Source: Pseudevernia furfuracea
Taxonomy: Eukaryota > Ascomycota > Lecanoromycetes > Lecanorales > Parmeliaceae
Length of the DNA stretch: 64,000 nt
Reading direction: 5' to 3'
Assembly: GCA_022315425.1 (NCBI GenBank)
Contig: JAIUPT010000021.1
Location: 868,001-932,000 of the forward strand
Every line of letters begins with the position of its first letter. The first letter of the stretch is position 1. The notes beneath the pieces are model-generated. The model worked only from the letters and a program-made list of their open reading frames with translations. It made no database searches and was not told the DNA's origin. A program made the position numbers and the translations under genes. Shown here piece after piece: positions 11,224 through 21,466 of this stretch.

Positions 11224-11648
11224 CCTGGGTTATGGCTTCCACCAGACAACTTTGTGAACTGTTTTTTCGAACCGCGCAACACTTGAGGGCGGAGGGGTGT
11301 ATGGTATGGTAGATCTCGAGGGAGTAAGCAAGAGGCGGGGCAGGTGTGAGATGATGACGGGAGGGGGAGGGTGTCAGAAGGGGAGAGTGTCAAGAGGTCA
11401 GTTGCTATGTCTCTTCTATGGGAGTTTAGTCATCTAAATGAGTTGAAGTTTGAAGATTGAAGAAGAACAAGGAATACGGAACAAGGAAGGGTTCTCGGGT
11501 TTATGCTGAACGCAGGGAAAGACAAGCGCCGAGGAACAGGAAAGGGTTCCAGACCCATATGAACCATTTCAACCCAACCCCAAACGTGAGCCAATTCTCC
11601 GTCCTATAATTCCACCGACTTCGGTCCTTTTCAACGTCATTTGAAGCC
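11224..11648. promoter_or_regulatory. Divergent promoter between NCS1 (-) and MED4 (+)
   Basis: A 425-base gap between two start codons facing away from each other. It holds a purine-rich run near 11340-11400. No specific binding site was recognised. Its role as a bidirectional promoter is inferred from gene arrangement alone. Confidence 0.5.
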
Positions 11649-12553
11649 ATGAATACCATCATACAAGCCCAGCTGGACAGGGTGGAAACGGCTTTGAACA
11701 CTCTCATAGAGTCAATCGCCTCCTACAACCCCTCCATCCCCGCAGCAAACGCACTCCTAGCTGCAGACGACGATCTGAACAAAGGCCTAAAACAATGTAT
11801 GTACAAACGTTCCAGATCCCAGAAGACCCTGCTACGCGACCTCTTCTTCTTCTTCTGCACCCATTTGACATCTCAGTAGTAACAACCCACCAACGTAATC
11901 ACGCCCGCATTCAATCCCTTCGCTCCACCATTGATCAGCAAAATGCATCTATAACCGATACCCTCACGACCCTCGCCTCTACGCGCGCAGACCTGCTCTC
12001 TACTCCGTCATCCCTGCCACAAAAAAATGCGCACAACGTCCCCTACAATGAGCTTCTTGACTATGCGAAGCGCATCAGTCGCTACACGGTTCCTCCTACA
12101 TTCCGGCCTGCTCTACCACCTGCACAACCACCTCTGCCCCCTGCCGTCAATGGCGATACCGTGGCGGTAGAGGAGGGAGCGGAAGATATCAAAGAAGAAA
12201 AGGAGGGCAGGGCAACCGCATCGTTAGAAGATATAGAGCGCAAATGGCTCGACCCTCTCACCCAGGTCCCCTTCGTGCCGTGGGTGAGCGACGAAGCCAT
12301 CAAAAGAGGCGCTTTGGCTGAGATACAAAACATGGTTGAGAGGGGCGAGGACCCGGAGAATGTGGGAGCTGGAGGATCCGGGGAGGAGAAGGGAGAGACG
12401 ATGGAGAGTGGGAAGAATGAGGACGCGGCAGGGAGGGAGAGCGGCGTTAGTGCGGATGGAGGAATGGGGATGCAAAGGAGGGAGGAGAAGCCACAGGTAT
12501 TCGGGGGACTGGATCTTTATGATCCCGACTCGCCTGATGTAGACGATGATTGA
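11649..12553 (+). CDS. MED4: Mediator complex subunit 4 (MED4)
   Basis: Subunit of the Mediator middle module, which bridges activators and RNA polymerase II in the nucleus. Exons 11649-11796 and 11877-12553 with an 80-nt intron (GTATGT..CTCAG) give 274 residues. The N-terminal helix begins MNTIIQAQLDRVETALNTLI. Across the splice joint the coiled-coil part reads LVTTHQRNHARIQSLRSTID. The fungal MED4 signature ELLDYAKRISRYTVPPTFRP follows, and then a proline-rich linker. The conserved block PFVPWVSDEAIKRGALAEIQ follows, ending in ERGEDPE. The C-terminus is acidic, glycine-rich and poorly conserved. Start choice is supported by the match of the first residues to the family and the short leader from the divergent promoter shared with NCS1. 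Confidence 0.92.
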
Positions 12554-12734
12554 TTTCTAAGCAACCATGGAGATAATTCTGTGGTCATATTTTCGGAAAC
12601 GTGTCAAGATTAATCAAAATCATTAGCCCAGAAATGGTATGAATGCCTGACATTGCTTTTGATCCCGTATCGCTGTGCATCTACTGAAGTCACCTTTGAT
12701 TCGTCAATGTCTTGTATCACAGCAGAGCAACTGC

Positions 12735-13745
12735 CTACAGCGTGACAACAAGCTTCTTCCCACTCAAGCCTTTCGCGTGTAGATCTAGCGCTGTCTGTAT
12801 GGACTGAATGCCGCCATCAATTATTTCGATTGCAGGACTTGGCACAAAAGTCTTGTCCTCCAAAGATTTGGCCAGCCAGTCATTGAATAGCCAGTGCCCG
12901 AATTCCTTATCAATGCATATCTTTGCTGCAAATGTCTGCGAGATGCCTACGCCTGCTGGCTTCCTGGCATCTTCAGGGTATGGAAGGGTAAGACAGAGCT
13001 TGCCGCCGCCAAATGCTTCGAGAATTTCCGCACACTTGGGTGCACTTCCATGCTCAGCAATGGCGTCATATGCCGCGACAATTGTCTGGTTCGAGGCTTT
13101 CAAGGACTGTGTAATTTCTTTGACAACAGAGGAGGAGTTATAGTCGAAGGTCTCATGAGCGCCGAGCTTTTTGACCATGGCGCTGTGGCGAGGACTGCAT
13201 ACTCCGTAGACCGTGTATTTAAGAGAAGCGGCGATCTGCACAGCAGCTGTACCGACTGAAGATGAGGCGCCCCATACGAGAAAACCACCTTGGTGCTTGG
13301 CAGGCGGGCGAGGGATTTCCATAGAAAGGAATATGCCTACGGCAGATGTTGCGACACTCATCGGTAGGATTGATCCTTCCTCAAAGCTCATGGAGTCGGG
13401 GATCCTGGCGACGGCGCAGTCTTTTACAACTGAATATTGCTGAAATGCACCGTTTTGAGGGTCTTTTGAAAGTAGCCCATCAGCAAAGCCTGTGACCCTA
13501 TCACCTTTCTGAAAGTGCTTGACATTTGATCCCACTGCATCCACTACACCCGAGACGTCACTCCCAAGTATAGCCGGATATTTCTCTACGAAGTAGCCGA
13601 ATTGTTGCATCTTCCAGTCCACGGGGTTGGTGGCGAGAGCATGGTTTTTAACCACAACGTCCGATGGCCCAGGCTTGGGAATTGGGCGCTCTTCGATGGT
13701 GAGTTTGGCTTTCTCCTCTTTGAGGACGGCTGCTTGGTTGGACAT
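12735..13745 (-). CDS. Zinc-type MDR alcohol dehydrogenase / enoyl reductase-like protein
   Basis: Single-exon protein of 336 residues in the medium-chain dehydrogenase/reductase superfamily (quinone oxidoreductase, TOXD or trans-acting enoyl reductase type), expected to use NADPH. The N-terminal GroES-like part shows the landmarks NPVDWKMQQFGYF and AILGSDVSGVVDAVG; the later Rossmann part has WGASSSVGTAAVQIA. Catalytic zinc ligands of classic alcohol dehydrogenases are not evident, consistent with the zinc-independent branch. The start MSNQAAVLKEEKAKL is chosen because relatives begin here; the frame is open 28 codons further upstream (to 13829). Members of this branch often sit in secondary-metabolite clusters, but no polyketide synthase or other cluster gene is nearby, so it is probably a stand-alone enzyme. 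Substrate unknown. Confidence 0.87.
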   Translation of the reverse strand: MSNQAAVLKEEKAKLTIEERPIPKPGPSDVVVKNHALATNPVDWKMQQFGYFVEKYPAILGSDVSGVVDAVGSNVKHFQKGDRVTGFADGLLSKDPQNGAFQQYSVVKDCAVARIPDSMSFEEGSILPMSVATSAVGIFLSMEIPRPPAKHQGGFLVWGASSSVGTAAVQIAASLKYTVYGVCSPRHSAMVKKLGAHETFDYNSSSVVKEITQSLKASNQTIVAAYDAIAEHGSAPKCAEILEAFGGGKLCLTLPYPEDARKPAGVGISQTFAAKICIDKEFGHWLFNDWLAKSLEDKTFVPSPAIEIIDGGIQSIQTALDLHAKGLSGKKLVVTL

Positions 13746-14717
13746 TGCGTGGATGATGCAATTGAATAGCTGCTGTGGATGATGATCGCGGTAGATAAAG
13801 TGTGTAAATAGTGATGAGTGAAAATTCAATGAGACTTACTTTATATTCCCTTCATGCATCGGAGTTGGGAATTACATCACCGGAGAACGTGAACGCAGAT
13901 TAGCTTCGCAATGGAAAATTTACCCCACCATGTTTTCGAGACTTTCGTTGTTCAGCTTGTCCGGATGATAATGAAGCTATAAAGCACCACTGCTGCATAA
14001 GCATTCAAATTCATAAGAGGCCTATATTGTGTAAACTCATGCGGGAATCATTGCGTGTTTACTTCAACGAGCTCATTGGCCCCCCTTGTATGGATTTCAA
14101 TCGACAGGCAGTAATCACTCTGCCCAATCAATCCTCGTGAGGCGACAAGGCCAGTTTTGCTTCAGCAACGAGTCTTCATTGGCCCAGGCGCAATTAGTGC
14201 GAGGTTAAGGGCTAGGAGGAGGGAACAGTGCCATGTACTCGTAGGATGAGACTTGGGATGGCGCGGAGATTGGACAACTGTCGCCATTGTATTATGCGCC
14301 AGTTATAAGAAGAGTAGTCTCCGAGCAAGTGAGGTATTCGAAACCAATTCTTCACTTCTTGTTGGAGGAACGAGGAAGCGAGGCTCGTGACGCGGCGCGC
14401 AGTCTGCATTTCTGATAGGGCTTAGTGTTCTTTGCCCCTGAAGCTGAAACAAAGACACTACCCCCTCTCACGATCTTCTTGTTCACCCTCACATCTATTA
14501 TCGTCACTCTTTTCCCATTATACCCTCACACTCATTAGGAGTCAGGAGCGGGCTCCTGTATCATCGCTCATTTAGAAAGCAGACTTGTTGACACTCATTT
14601 GGACCAGCTGCATTCATTCTCTTTATTTACTTCGGCCCCCCTTGGAATTCACACACAAGGAACAAACATAGTAACCAGCACAGGCTTTCGGAAGGTTCTA
14701 GGATACGCGAGAAGTCC
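13746..14717. promoter_or_regulatory. Divergent promoter region between MDR reductase (-) and TBC RabGAP (+)
   Basis: About 1 kb between two divergent start codons. It contains two CCAAT-type stretches (about 14123-14130 and near 14175) and a pyrimidine-rich leader (14455-14530) before the TBC gene. The short frames here show no domain. Confidence 0.45.
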
Positions 14718-17700
14718 ATGGCTACCGAAGATATAAATCCGGAGGCTGTGGCTGATACTCGTGAGACCGCTTCAGTGCGAGAAAGCGACACCCGCAGTAC
14801 CCTACTGCCGACAGACTCGATGGTCACTGTGAGGCTATCAGATCCACTAGTCGTACCTTCCTCCGCTATATCTCCCGACAACCAGATTTCTGTGGCAGCA
14901 CTGGCTCAATTCCTGCCGGGGCAAGATCCCGTTCTACATGAAGATACTTGGGACGCTTCCCACAACAACCACGCTTCTTCGAGCCAGGGTCTTTTACTGG
15001 GCAACAGCGGTACCGATCCAGATGAGAGTGCTGTTGTACTTGGAGAAGAGTACCAGGAGTCTACAGTTTCGATGACCAGCATCCGCTCCAGAAGCGATAG
15101 CTCGGGCAGCAGCCTCTCTTCAAATGGCAGCGCTCTGGTTGACTGGGATGAGTTGGAGAAGAGTGAAGAGCAGGCACCACGAGACGAGGGATCCGATGAA
15201 TCAACTGCCTTCCTTCTTGCCAGACTGGAGCAAGAAAATAACGCTCTGGCAACTAATCCAAAGGCAGCTCTCGCAAGGGCTACATCCACACGCAAGGGCA
15301 CGAAAGTACGGCCGCCCTCAATTCAGCACCTCAAGAAGCTTGTCAACGAACCAACGAAACCTTCACTTCGATACTCCTTGATACCAGACCCCCCACCGAT
15401 GACAGAATTAGAGTTCTGGGCAGCTCTCGTTAATGATTATCCTCAGACTGCACAGCGCCTGCCGACCCTGACTTCCAACAAGATCAGGAGTGGAGTTCCA
15501 CCACCATTGCGTGGTGTTGTCTGGATGAGCATAGCTGGATCCCGTGATCCCTTGTTGGAACATGAATATGAAAGACTCTGTGGCGAGTCCAGCCCTTACG
15601 AGAATCTCATTGGCAAGGACATCGGTCGAAGCTTTCCTGGCGTCGAGATGTTCAGGGATCCTTCAGGAGACGGGCAGCAGATGCTTGGTAGGGTGCTCAA
15701 ATGCTTTAGTCTCTACGATGAGAAGATCGGGTATTGCCAGGGCCTTGGCTTTGTCGTCGGCCCTTTGCTGATGCACATGGGTGACAAAGAAGCGTTCTGT
15801 GTGCTCGTGCGGTATGTGTCTTCAGACGATGCATCCGCTCATGCCTAGACTAACAGCAACATAGCTTGATGGAGCACTACGATTTACGTTCATGCTTCTT
15901 ACCAGATCTCTCGGGTCTCCACCTTCGCATCTACCAATTTCAACACCTACTATCAAAGCATCTCCCACGGCTCACAGCCCATATGGATAGTTTACAGGTG
16001 GAGCCTTTGTACGTGTCTCAATGGTTCCTCTCGTTCTTCGCAGTCACATGTCCACTGCCCATGCTACTACGGATATACGATGTCATCTTGACCGAGGGGG
16101 CTTCAGAGACCTTGATGCGGGTCGCACTATCGCTCATGCGAAGAAATGAGACCAAAATCCTGGCCTGCACCGAATTTGAAGACGTGATGAGCCTTCTTCT
16201 CTCCAGGGCATTGTGGGATACATATGGATCCAACGCAGGTGATTTGGTAAACGACTTCGTTGGTTTGACGGGTCTTGTGACGCGGGAGAGCCTAGAAGCC
16301 CTCGAAGGAACTTTCAGAGAGCCTAGCAACGAAGAGTCAATTTCCAAGAGCAGCTCTCCGTCAAATGTTCAGGCCGCGGCATCACGATTTCTGGGCCGTT
16401 TCTGGACGGCTCCAAGTTCATACGCAAAGGCGACTTCTCCAACCTCTAGCCTAGCTGTCGCAGAGCCATCCCGACCCTCGAGCTTCCTGCGCCGGACGCC
16501 CTCGAAACAGAGTATGGCATCGACGCTCAACTCCATTGAAAGCAGTGAGTCGCATCTAAGCGCAGCTTCAACTGAAGCAACGGCAATGTCAAGGAATCCT
16601 TCAACTGACGGCACCCCTGTCAAAGCTGGCAACACTTTCGGCAATAGCGTCTCGTCGTCAATGGGGATCACTAGCCAAGATAGAGATCTCCATACTCAAA
16701 TCGAAGATTTGCTCACTGCTCTGAGCGATATGCAGCGAGAACATACTTTACTCGAGAACGAGGTACAGAAAGAACGTGAAGAGCGTGATGAAGATCGTGC
16801 TGCAGTGCAACGTTTTCTCGAGCGAGCGAAGAAGTCCGCCACTCTGGACCCCATACCAGAGGGCCAATCTCATTGCTCACCTTCCTTGGGGGATGCCTCA
16901 GCTGTGGCTCTGAATGGTGACGAGGCTCTGATGGATCTAGAACTACATTTCAACACGTCGTCGAATAAGAGGTCGTCGCTTGTGCAACATACAAAACATC
17001 AAATGCGAGAAGAGTTAAAATTGTGGAAAGATCAGTATGAAGTTGAAGCAACAAGATCCACCGACTTGACGCGCCAGCTTGCTGACGAGAAGACGGAAAA
17101 TGCTCGTCTCCTAGAACAATTCCGAGAGGCCCGGACACGTATGCAAGAGGCACATCAAGACAAACAACGCCTTGAGAAGAGTCTCTCGGAAATGAGAAGC
17201 CGCAGATTTTCTACAGACAGCGAGTATGAATCAATTCCTGCGACTCCAGTCGATAATGCACCTGCGCCCGCTGGACTGCGTGAGCTCAAGCTGGGGAGAT
17301 CTGGTTCATTCCGCTCGAACACAGCAGCAACACAGCCGTTTGCAAAACGATCCAGCAGTCTTGGCATATCTGCAGTACTTGCGACTGAGGGTCACAAGCC
17401 TGCTCCTGAAGACGCGCTTCTACTAGAGCTTGTCAATGCGAAGACAGCAGAAGCTGTGGCACAGCAGGAATTGGAAGAGGTGAAGGCAAAGTTGGACTCA
17501 TTACGGAAGATGATAGGAGGTGGACCTGCTACCACAGTGAGCAGTGGTCACAGACCAAGTGCCAGCGAGGCCTGCATTGTGAAAGCGCCGAGCGTGGCCA
17601 CAGCAGCGAGACCTGTGGTGGAGACACTCAAACCCGCTGCTGCTCCTGCTGGTGGCTTCTTTAGCGGTTGGGGAAAACGAACGGCATCAAATCCGACGGC

Positions 17701-17725
17701 CACAGTGTTCGTTTCAGAATCATGA
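14718..17725 (+). CDS. GYP5: TBC-domain Rab GTPase-activating protein (Gyp5-like)
   Basis: Predicted 984-residue GAP for Rab/Ypt GTPases, acting in exocytic membrane traffic. Exons 14718-15811 and 15865-17725, with a 53-nt intron carrying a CTAAC branch site. The N-terminal about 240 residues are acidic, serine-rich and disordered. The TBC domain begins near SGVPPPLRGVVWMSIAGSRD. It carries the dual catalytic fingers: IGKDIGRSFP (arginine finger) and GYCQGLGF (glutamine finger). It ends near residue 530 in LLLSRALWDTY. A serine-rich linker and a long coiled coil follow (about 680-850; LLENEVQKEREERDEDRAAV), as in Gyp5/Gyl1 and fungal EVI5-like proteins. The coiled coil suggests dimerisation or Golgi/bud-tip targeting. 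The Gyp5 assignment rests on this domain order; I did not compare it with other TBC families. Confidence 0.88.
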
Positions 17726-19129
17726 CGAGAATTTTGCTTCTAATAAGAGCCGCTTAGGGACAATTAATTTTTCGTTGTTTGGCGTCAGGTGTAGAGTACC
17801 AGCTTTTTAGCATGTAATGCTGATGCTCAAAAAGCCACTTCCTTCTTCAAGCATGGAATAACGCAAACTATAACCACGTTATCAACATCCCTCCATAACG
17901 GCTATGCGCATAGTTTGTAGGTAGGTACTACAGATCTACCCATCGCTGTGTGCACACGGAAGTGGTATTTAAGAGGTTGACGTGCATTTGTACTCGTAGA
18001 CCAAGTCAGAGTGATATGCCGATCAACTGCCGCACCGGCCGACAGCTAAGGTACTTTACCATATTAATGTAGGTACCTAGGTAGTCAAAGATGTTCCCTT
18101 TAGCCGCTTCTCGCTTCTCGCCGCTGCACCTGGCTGCATTCTGCAAACCTATCATCTGGCATGCCACTCCCGTGACGATTACAATTCTGCGAGGTAAGCT
18201 GAGCTAAGCCTAACCAAAAGCTCACACCGCTCATACTTGCATGATTTCCCTAGTAGTGTGCAATGATACGGAGGTAATGATGAACGAAATGAATAAGATG
18301 AATAAGATGCCGCGCAAGCCGCTGTCTCCTGACTCCTCCCGCGGCTTATGATGGTGATGTTGATGGCGCCCGGCGACCAAAGCTAATGGACAATGTTGGG
18401 GTTCGATATAGGTTAAGGAGCTCATACGTTGTAAAACAAGGAGAGGACGCCCTCTCGGATCGGGTCAGCGTCCGCAATGTTTGGCTCTGCAACTTTGACC
18501 TGCATCGAAAACAATTACCCAGCAACTTTAACCTGCATCCAACGAAACATTCCGGCACAGACCCTTGATTACTTTATTGATCATTATTCAAAGGCAGTCA
18601 GATCCAGTCTATTGTTTTCTGCGGCATTAGTTCAAAACACGGCCGCTTTGCCATGCTTATACAAAAGCGCCTTACATCTTTGCATCTGTCCGGTGACTAA
18701 CGTCCCTGAGGAGACCTTAGTCAAAGCAAATAGATAAATAAGCGTGATATGGCAATCGGAGCAAGGTATAGTACTACTCTACGGGGTTATGGAGAGAGCT
18801 TCACCTACTTCATTGGATATTCGATCTATATCCTCTTCTTCTTTCTCAAGGCCGTATCCGTTGATTAGCTGCATGTTGCCCTGCATTAAGACGAACTTCT
18901 CGTCTTATGAATCTTGTCAGGGAAAAACAGGTGCAGTTTACCGCTGTGCGTCAGCAATAAGTGGGGATAATTAGGTACAGATTCCAGATCCTTCAGCTGC
19001 AGCAATTCTCTTTCATTTTATCGCATTACTACCCCACCATTTTTCTGCATTCATCTTCTGGGACTTACTCGAGGGAGATGGTTTATCCAGGCTGTAAAGT
19101 TTGACAAATTCTGGAAAACAGTGGTCAAC
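17726..19129. other. Intergenic region, 1.4 kb, with palindromic AGGTACCT motifs
   Basis: Lies between two plus-strand genes. No gene is recognised. It contains AGGTACCT overlapping ACCTAGGT at 18071-18082, a tandem GTAGGTAGGTAC near 17927, and a short direct repeat of GAATAAGAT at 18291-18308. Scattered small frames at 18231-18974 have no domain. It is likely the long promoter of the transporter gene. Confidence 0.5.
18071..18082. repeat. Overlapping palindromes AGGTACCT / ACCTAGGT
   Basis: Two perfect 8-bp palindromes overlap by four bases. A similar arrangement with a 12-bp palindrome occurs at 28263-28278. The role is unknown; such motifs are often scattered in fungal intergenic DNA. Confidence 0.7.
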
Positions 19130-21084
19130 ATGGAGATGAACTATGATGAAAATGTAGGCTTTTCCCACCCGCTATGTATCTACAGTAATTCACTTGTTCA
19201 CCTGTTCATGCTATCATAGACCTTGCACCAGCTCGAGGACGAACTCCACGTCGAACTTATACCCGGTACAGAGATTATGACAGATGTGGGCAGCCATCAT
19301 TTTGTCAAGTCCTCCGATCGAGTGCTAGTGCCACAGCCAAGTGATGACCCTCATGATCCGTTGGTGAGCTCACCACTGTTCGAACAGGATCGATATGCTA
19401 TCAGAGCAAGCAATTGAGCTGACAATGTATAGAATTGGAATACCTTTTGGAAATTCTCTGCCATAACCAGCGCGACATTTGCAACCGCTGTTCAGGGCTA
19501 TGGTCCACTTGGTCTTGCGCCTATGGTCCCCTATTTGATCAAGGCATTCGATTCAAATCTGAATGATGTGATTCAATTCACTGGTGTTGCTATTCTTGTG
19601 CTCGGATTTAGCAACTTCATCTGGTACGCTGTACAATCTCGGTATCTATTTCACGGCGCAGAGTTTGATTGATGATAGGGTCCCACTGAGCACATCCTTC
19701 GGCCGGCGCCCCGTCTATCTCGCGTCCCTCTTGATCAACTTTGGCAGTGCCATCTGGAGAGCCAAAGCTAAGACGTATGGTAGCTTCATGGGGGCATGTG
19801 TGCTCAATGGCATTGCAGCTGGTCCAGCTGAGACTATTCAGCCTACTGTCATTGCTGATGTGATGTTCTTGCATGAACGAGGAACGTATCAGACGCTTTA
19901 CTTTGCATTCTATTTCGGCGCTATAACGGTTTGCCTCTTTATTCTTCTCCGCAAATGTCACGCTCATAAGGTTCTAGGCTGGACCGATCATCGCCGGTCC
20001 GATGGCGGAATACGCAGGATGGCGCAACTTCTGGTGGCTCAATGCCGGTCTGATTGGCGCTTCATTCTTCCTCTGCCTTTTCGGCTTTCCGGAAACAAAG
20101 TATCACCGATTGCACCCCGATGAGATTCACAACACAGCCTCGGAAAAGACAACCGGGTCTCCGGGAGAAAATACTAAGATCACGACGATGGAAGGAACCG
20201 GCCTAGAAAAGGTGACTCCTCCCGAGCTTACTGATCTTCAGCATGTGGCCAGCGCCCAACGAGACCCGTGGCTTGGAAAAGGCCGGCCAAGCAAGCAGCA
20301 ATTCATGCTCTTCCAGCCAAATGCGCATCCGTTCAAGAGTATTCTTCTTGACCTTTGGCTCCCATGGAGGCTTTTCGCCTTTCCAATCGTGGAATTTGCC
20401 TCCTTTGTCGTATCATGGAGCGCGTCATCTTTCCTGACGCTGAATCTTGTACAATCACAAGCGTTCGCAGCACCGCCCTACCAGTTCAGGCCACTTACTA
20501 TCGGCTTTTTCAATTTTGCCGTCCTTGTTGGCGCCATAATTGGGTTGGCCACAGCGGGACCTTTGAGTGACTGGATCAGTATGAAACTAACCAAGAGAAA
20601 CAACGGCATCAGGGAACCGGAAATGAGGCTACCGGCAATGATCCCTTACGTCGCTATCATGATAATTGGCAATTTTGTAGTTGCCTTTGGCTGGCAGCAG
20701 GGCTGGGATTGGAAGGTAGTATTTGAAATTAAAGAAGCACAAAGCTATGAGCTAACTTCACAACACTAGCCGATCGTCATCGTTGGCTGGACGTGTGCCG
20801 GCATCCAAGTCGCAGCTCTCCCTGCCATCGCCTCCACTTACGCAGTCGACTCCTACAAGCCTGTTGCCGGCTCAGTATTCGTGAGCATCACAGTCAACAA
20901 GAACCTTTGGGGTTACGGATTCTCGAAATTCATCAATACTTGGATCGAAAAGGATGGATACGTGCGGCCAATCATGACGAATATGTGCTTGATTACGCTG
21001 TGGTGCCTCTGTGGTATTATCTTTTGGGTGTGGGGAAAGAAATTCAGGACCTGGACGAGGCACAGTAAGGTGCACCGTATGTAA
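19130..21084 (+). CDS. Major facilitator superfamily transporter (DHA1-like)
   Basis: Predicted 553-residue plasma-membrane H+ antiporter or permease with 12 membrane spans. Exons: 19130-19153, 19220-19363, 19433-19623, 19679-19928, 19978-20715, 20770-21084; every joint keeps frame. The N-terminal cytosolic part ends in DPHDPLNWNTFWKFSAI, the usual lead-in to span 1. The loop between spans 2 and 3 has the MFS motif (STSFGRRPVYLAS), and the half ends with PMAEYAGWRNFWW, then FFLCLFGFPETKYHR. A central loop of about 80 residues separates the halves; the second half contains SDWISMKLTKRNNG and ends in SVFVSITVNKNLWGYGFSKF. Intron 4 uses an unusual GTTTGC donor, and the 24-nt first exon is the least certain part. 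The substrate cannot be read from sequence; drug, siderophore or sugar-conjugate export are all possible. Confidence 0.85.
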
Positions 21085-21221
21085 AAGGAGAGAATAGGGC
21101 AAAGGCGTGGTGGGCTGGACGCATATCTCGATGGGCGTAGGCGATATATAAGAAGATGAATGATCCATATGTCCCTGTCAACCATTGCACCCAATGGCAT
21201 CCTATACTGATCTTTTACGCG

Positions 21222-21227
21222 ACGCGT
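21222..21227. promoter_or_regulatory. MCB box ACGCGT upstream of TOP2
   Basis: Perfect ACGCGT about 240 bases before the TOP2 start codon, preceded directly by ACGCG to make ACGCGACGCGT. Matches the MBF consensus. Confidence 0.45.
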
Positions 21228-21437
21228 GAGGAGTCAAAAATGAGATAGGGCTGAGATAGACGCTAGCGCTAAAAGCGGCTAATGTAAAGTCGATATACTA
21301 TGCGCGATCACCCTTGAGTAAACATCAACAACAAAACCAGTGAAGGCCAACGCCCGCCAAGCTTCCTCTTCCACCATACGAACTACACGATACCACCTTG
21401 GTGGTCTCAATATGATGGTATCGTCACCTTGACCTCC

Positions 21438-21443
21438 ACGCGT
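21438..21443. promoter_or_regulatory. MCB box ACGCGT next to the TOP2 start
   Basis: Second ACGCGT, 24 bases upstream of the ATG and therefore possibly in the 5' UTR. Together with the upstream box it suggests cell-cycle control, but a six-base match can arise by chance. Confidence 0.35.
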
Positions 21444-21466
21444 ACTTCTTTTTGTCGCGCGCCAAC

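Larger units (their letters stand above)
21085..21466. promoter_or_regulatory. TOP2 promoter with MCB-type boxes
   Basis: A 382-base gap upstream of topoisomerase II. It carries ACGCGACGCGT at 21217-21227 and a second ACGCGT at 21438-21443, close to the start codon. ACGCGT is the MluI cell-cycle box bound by MBF (Mbp1/Swi6-type factors) in fungi and marks S-phase genes. That it works here is inference. Confidence 0.5.

Noticed and set aside
3393..21084. Secondary-metabolite gene cluster (FMO, MDR reductase, MFS transporter, with the FSH hydrolase farther away)
   Set aside because: They are spread over tens of kb among housekeeping genes, and there is no polyketide synthase, NRPS, terpene cyclase or pathway regulator.
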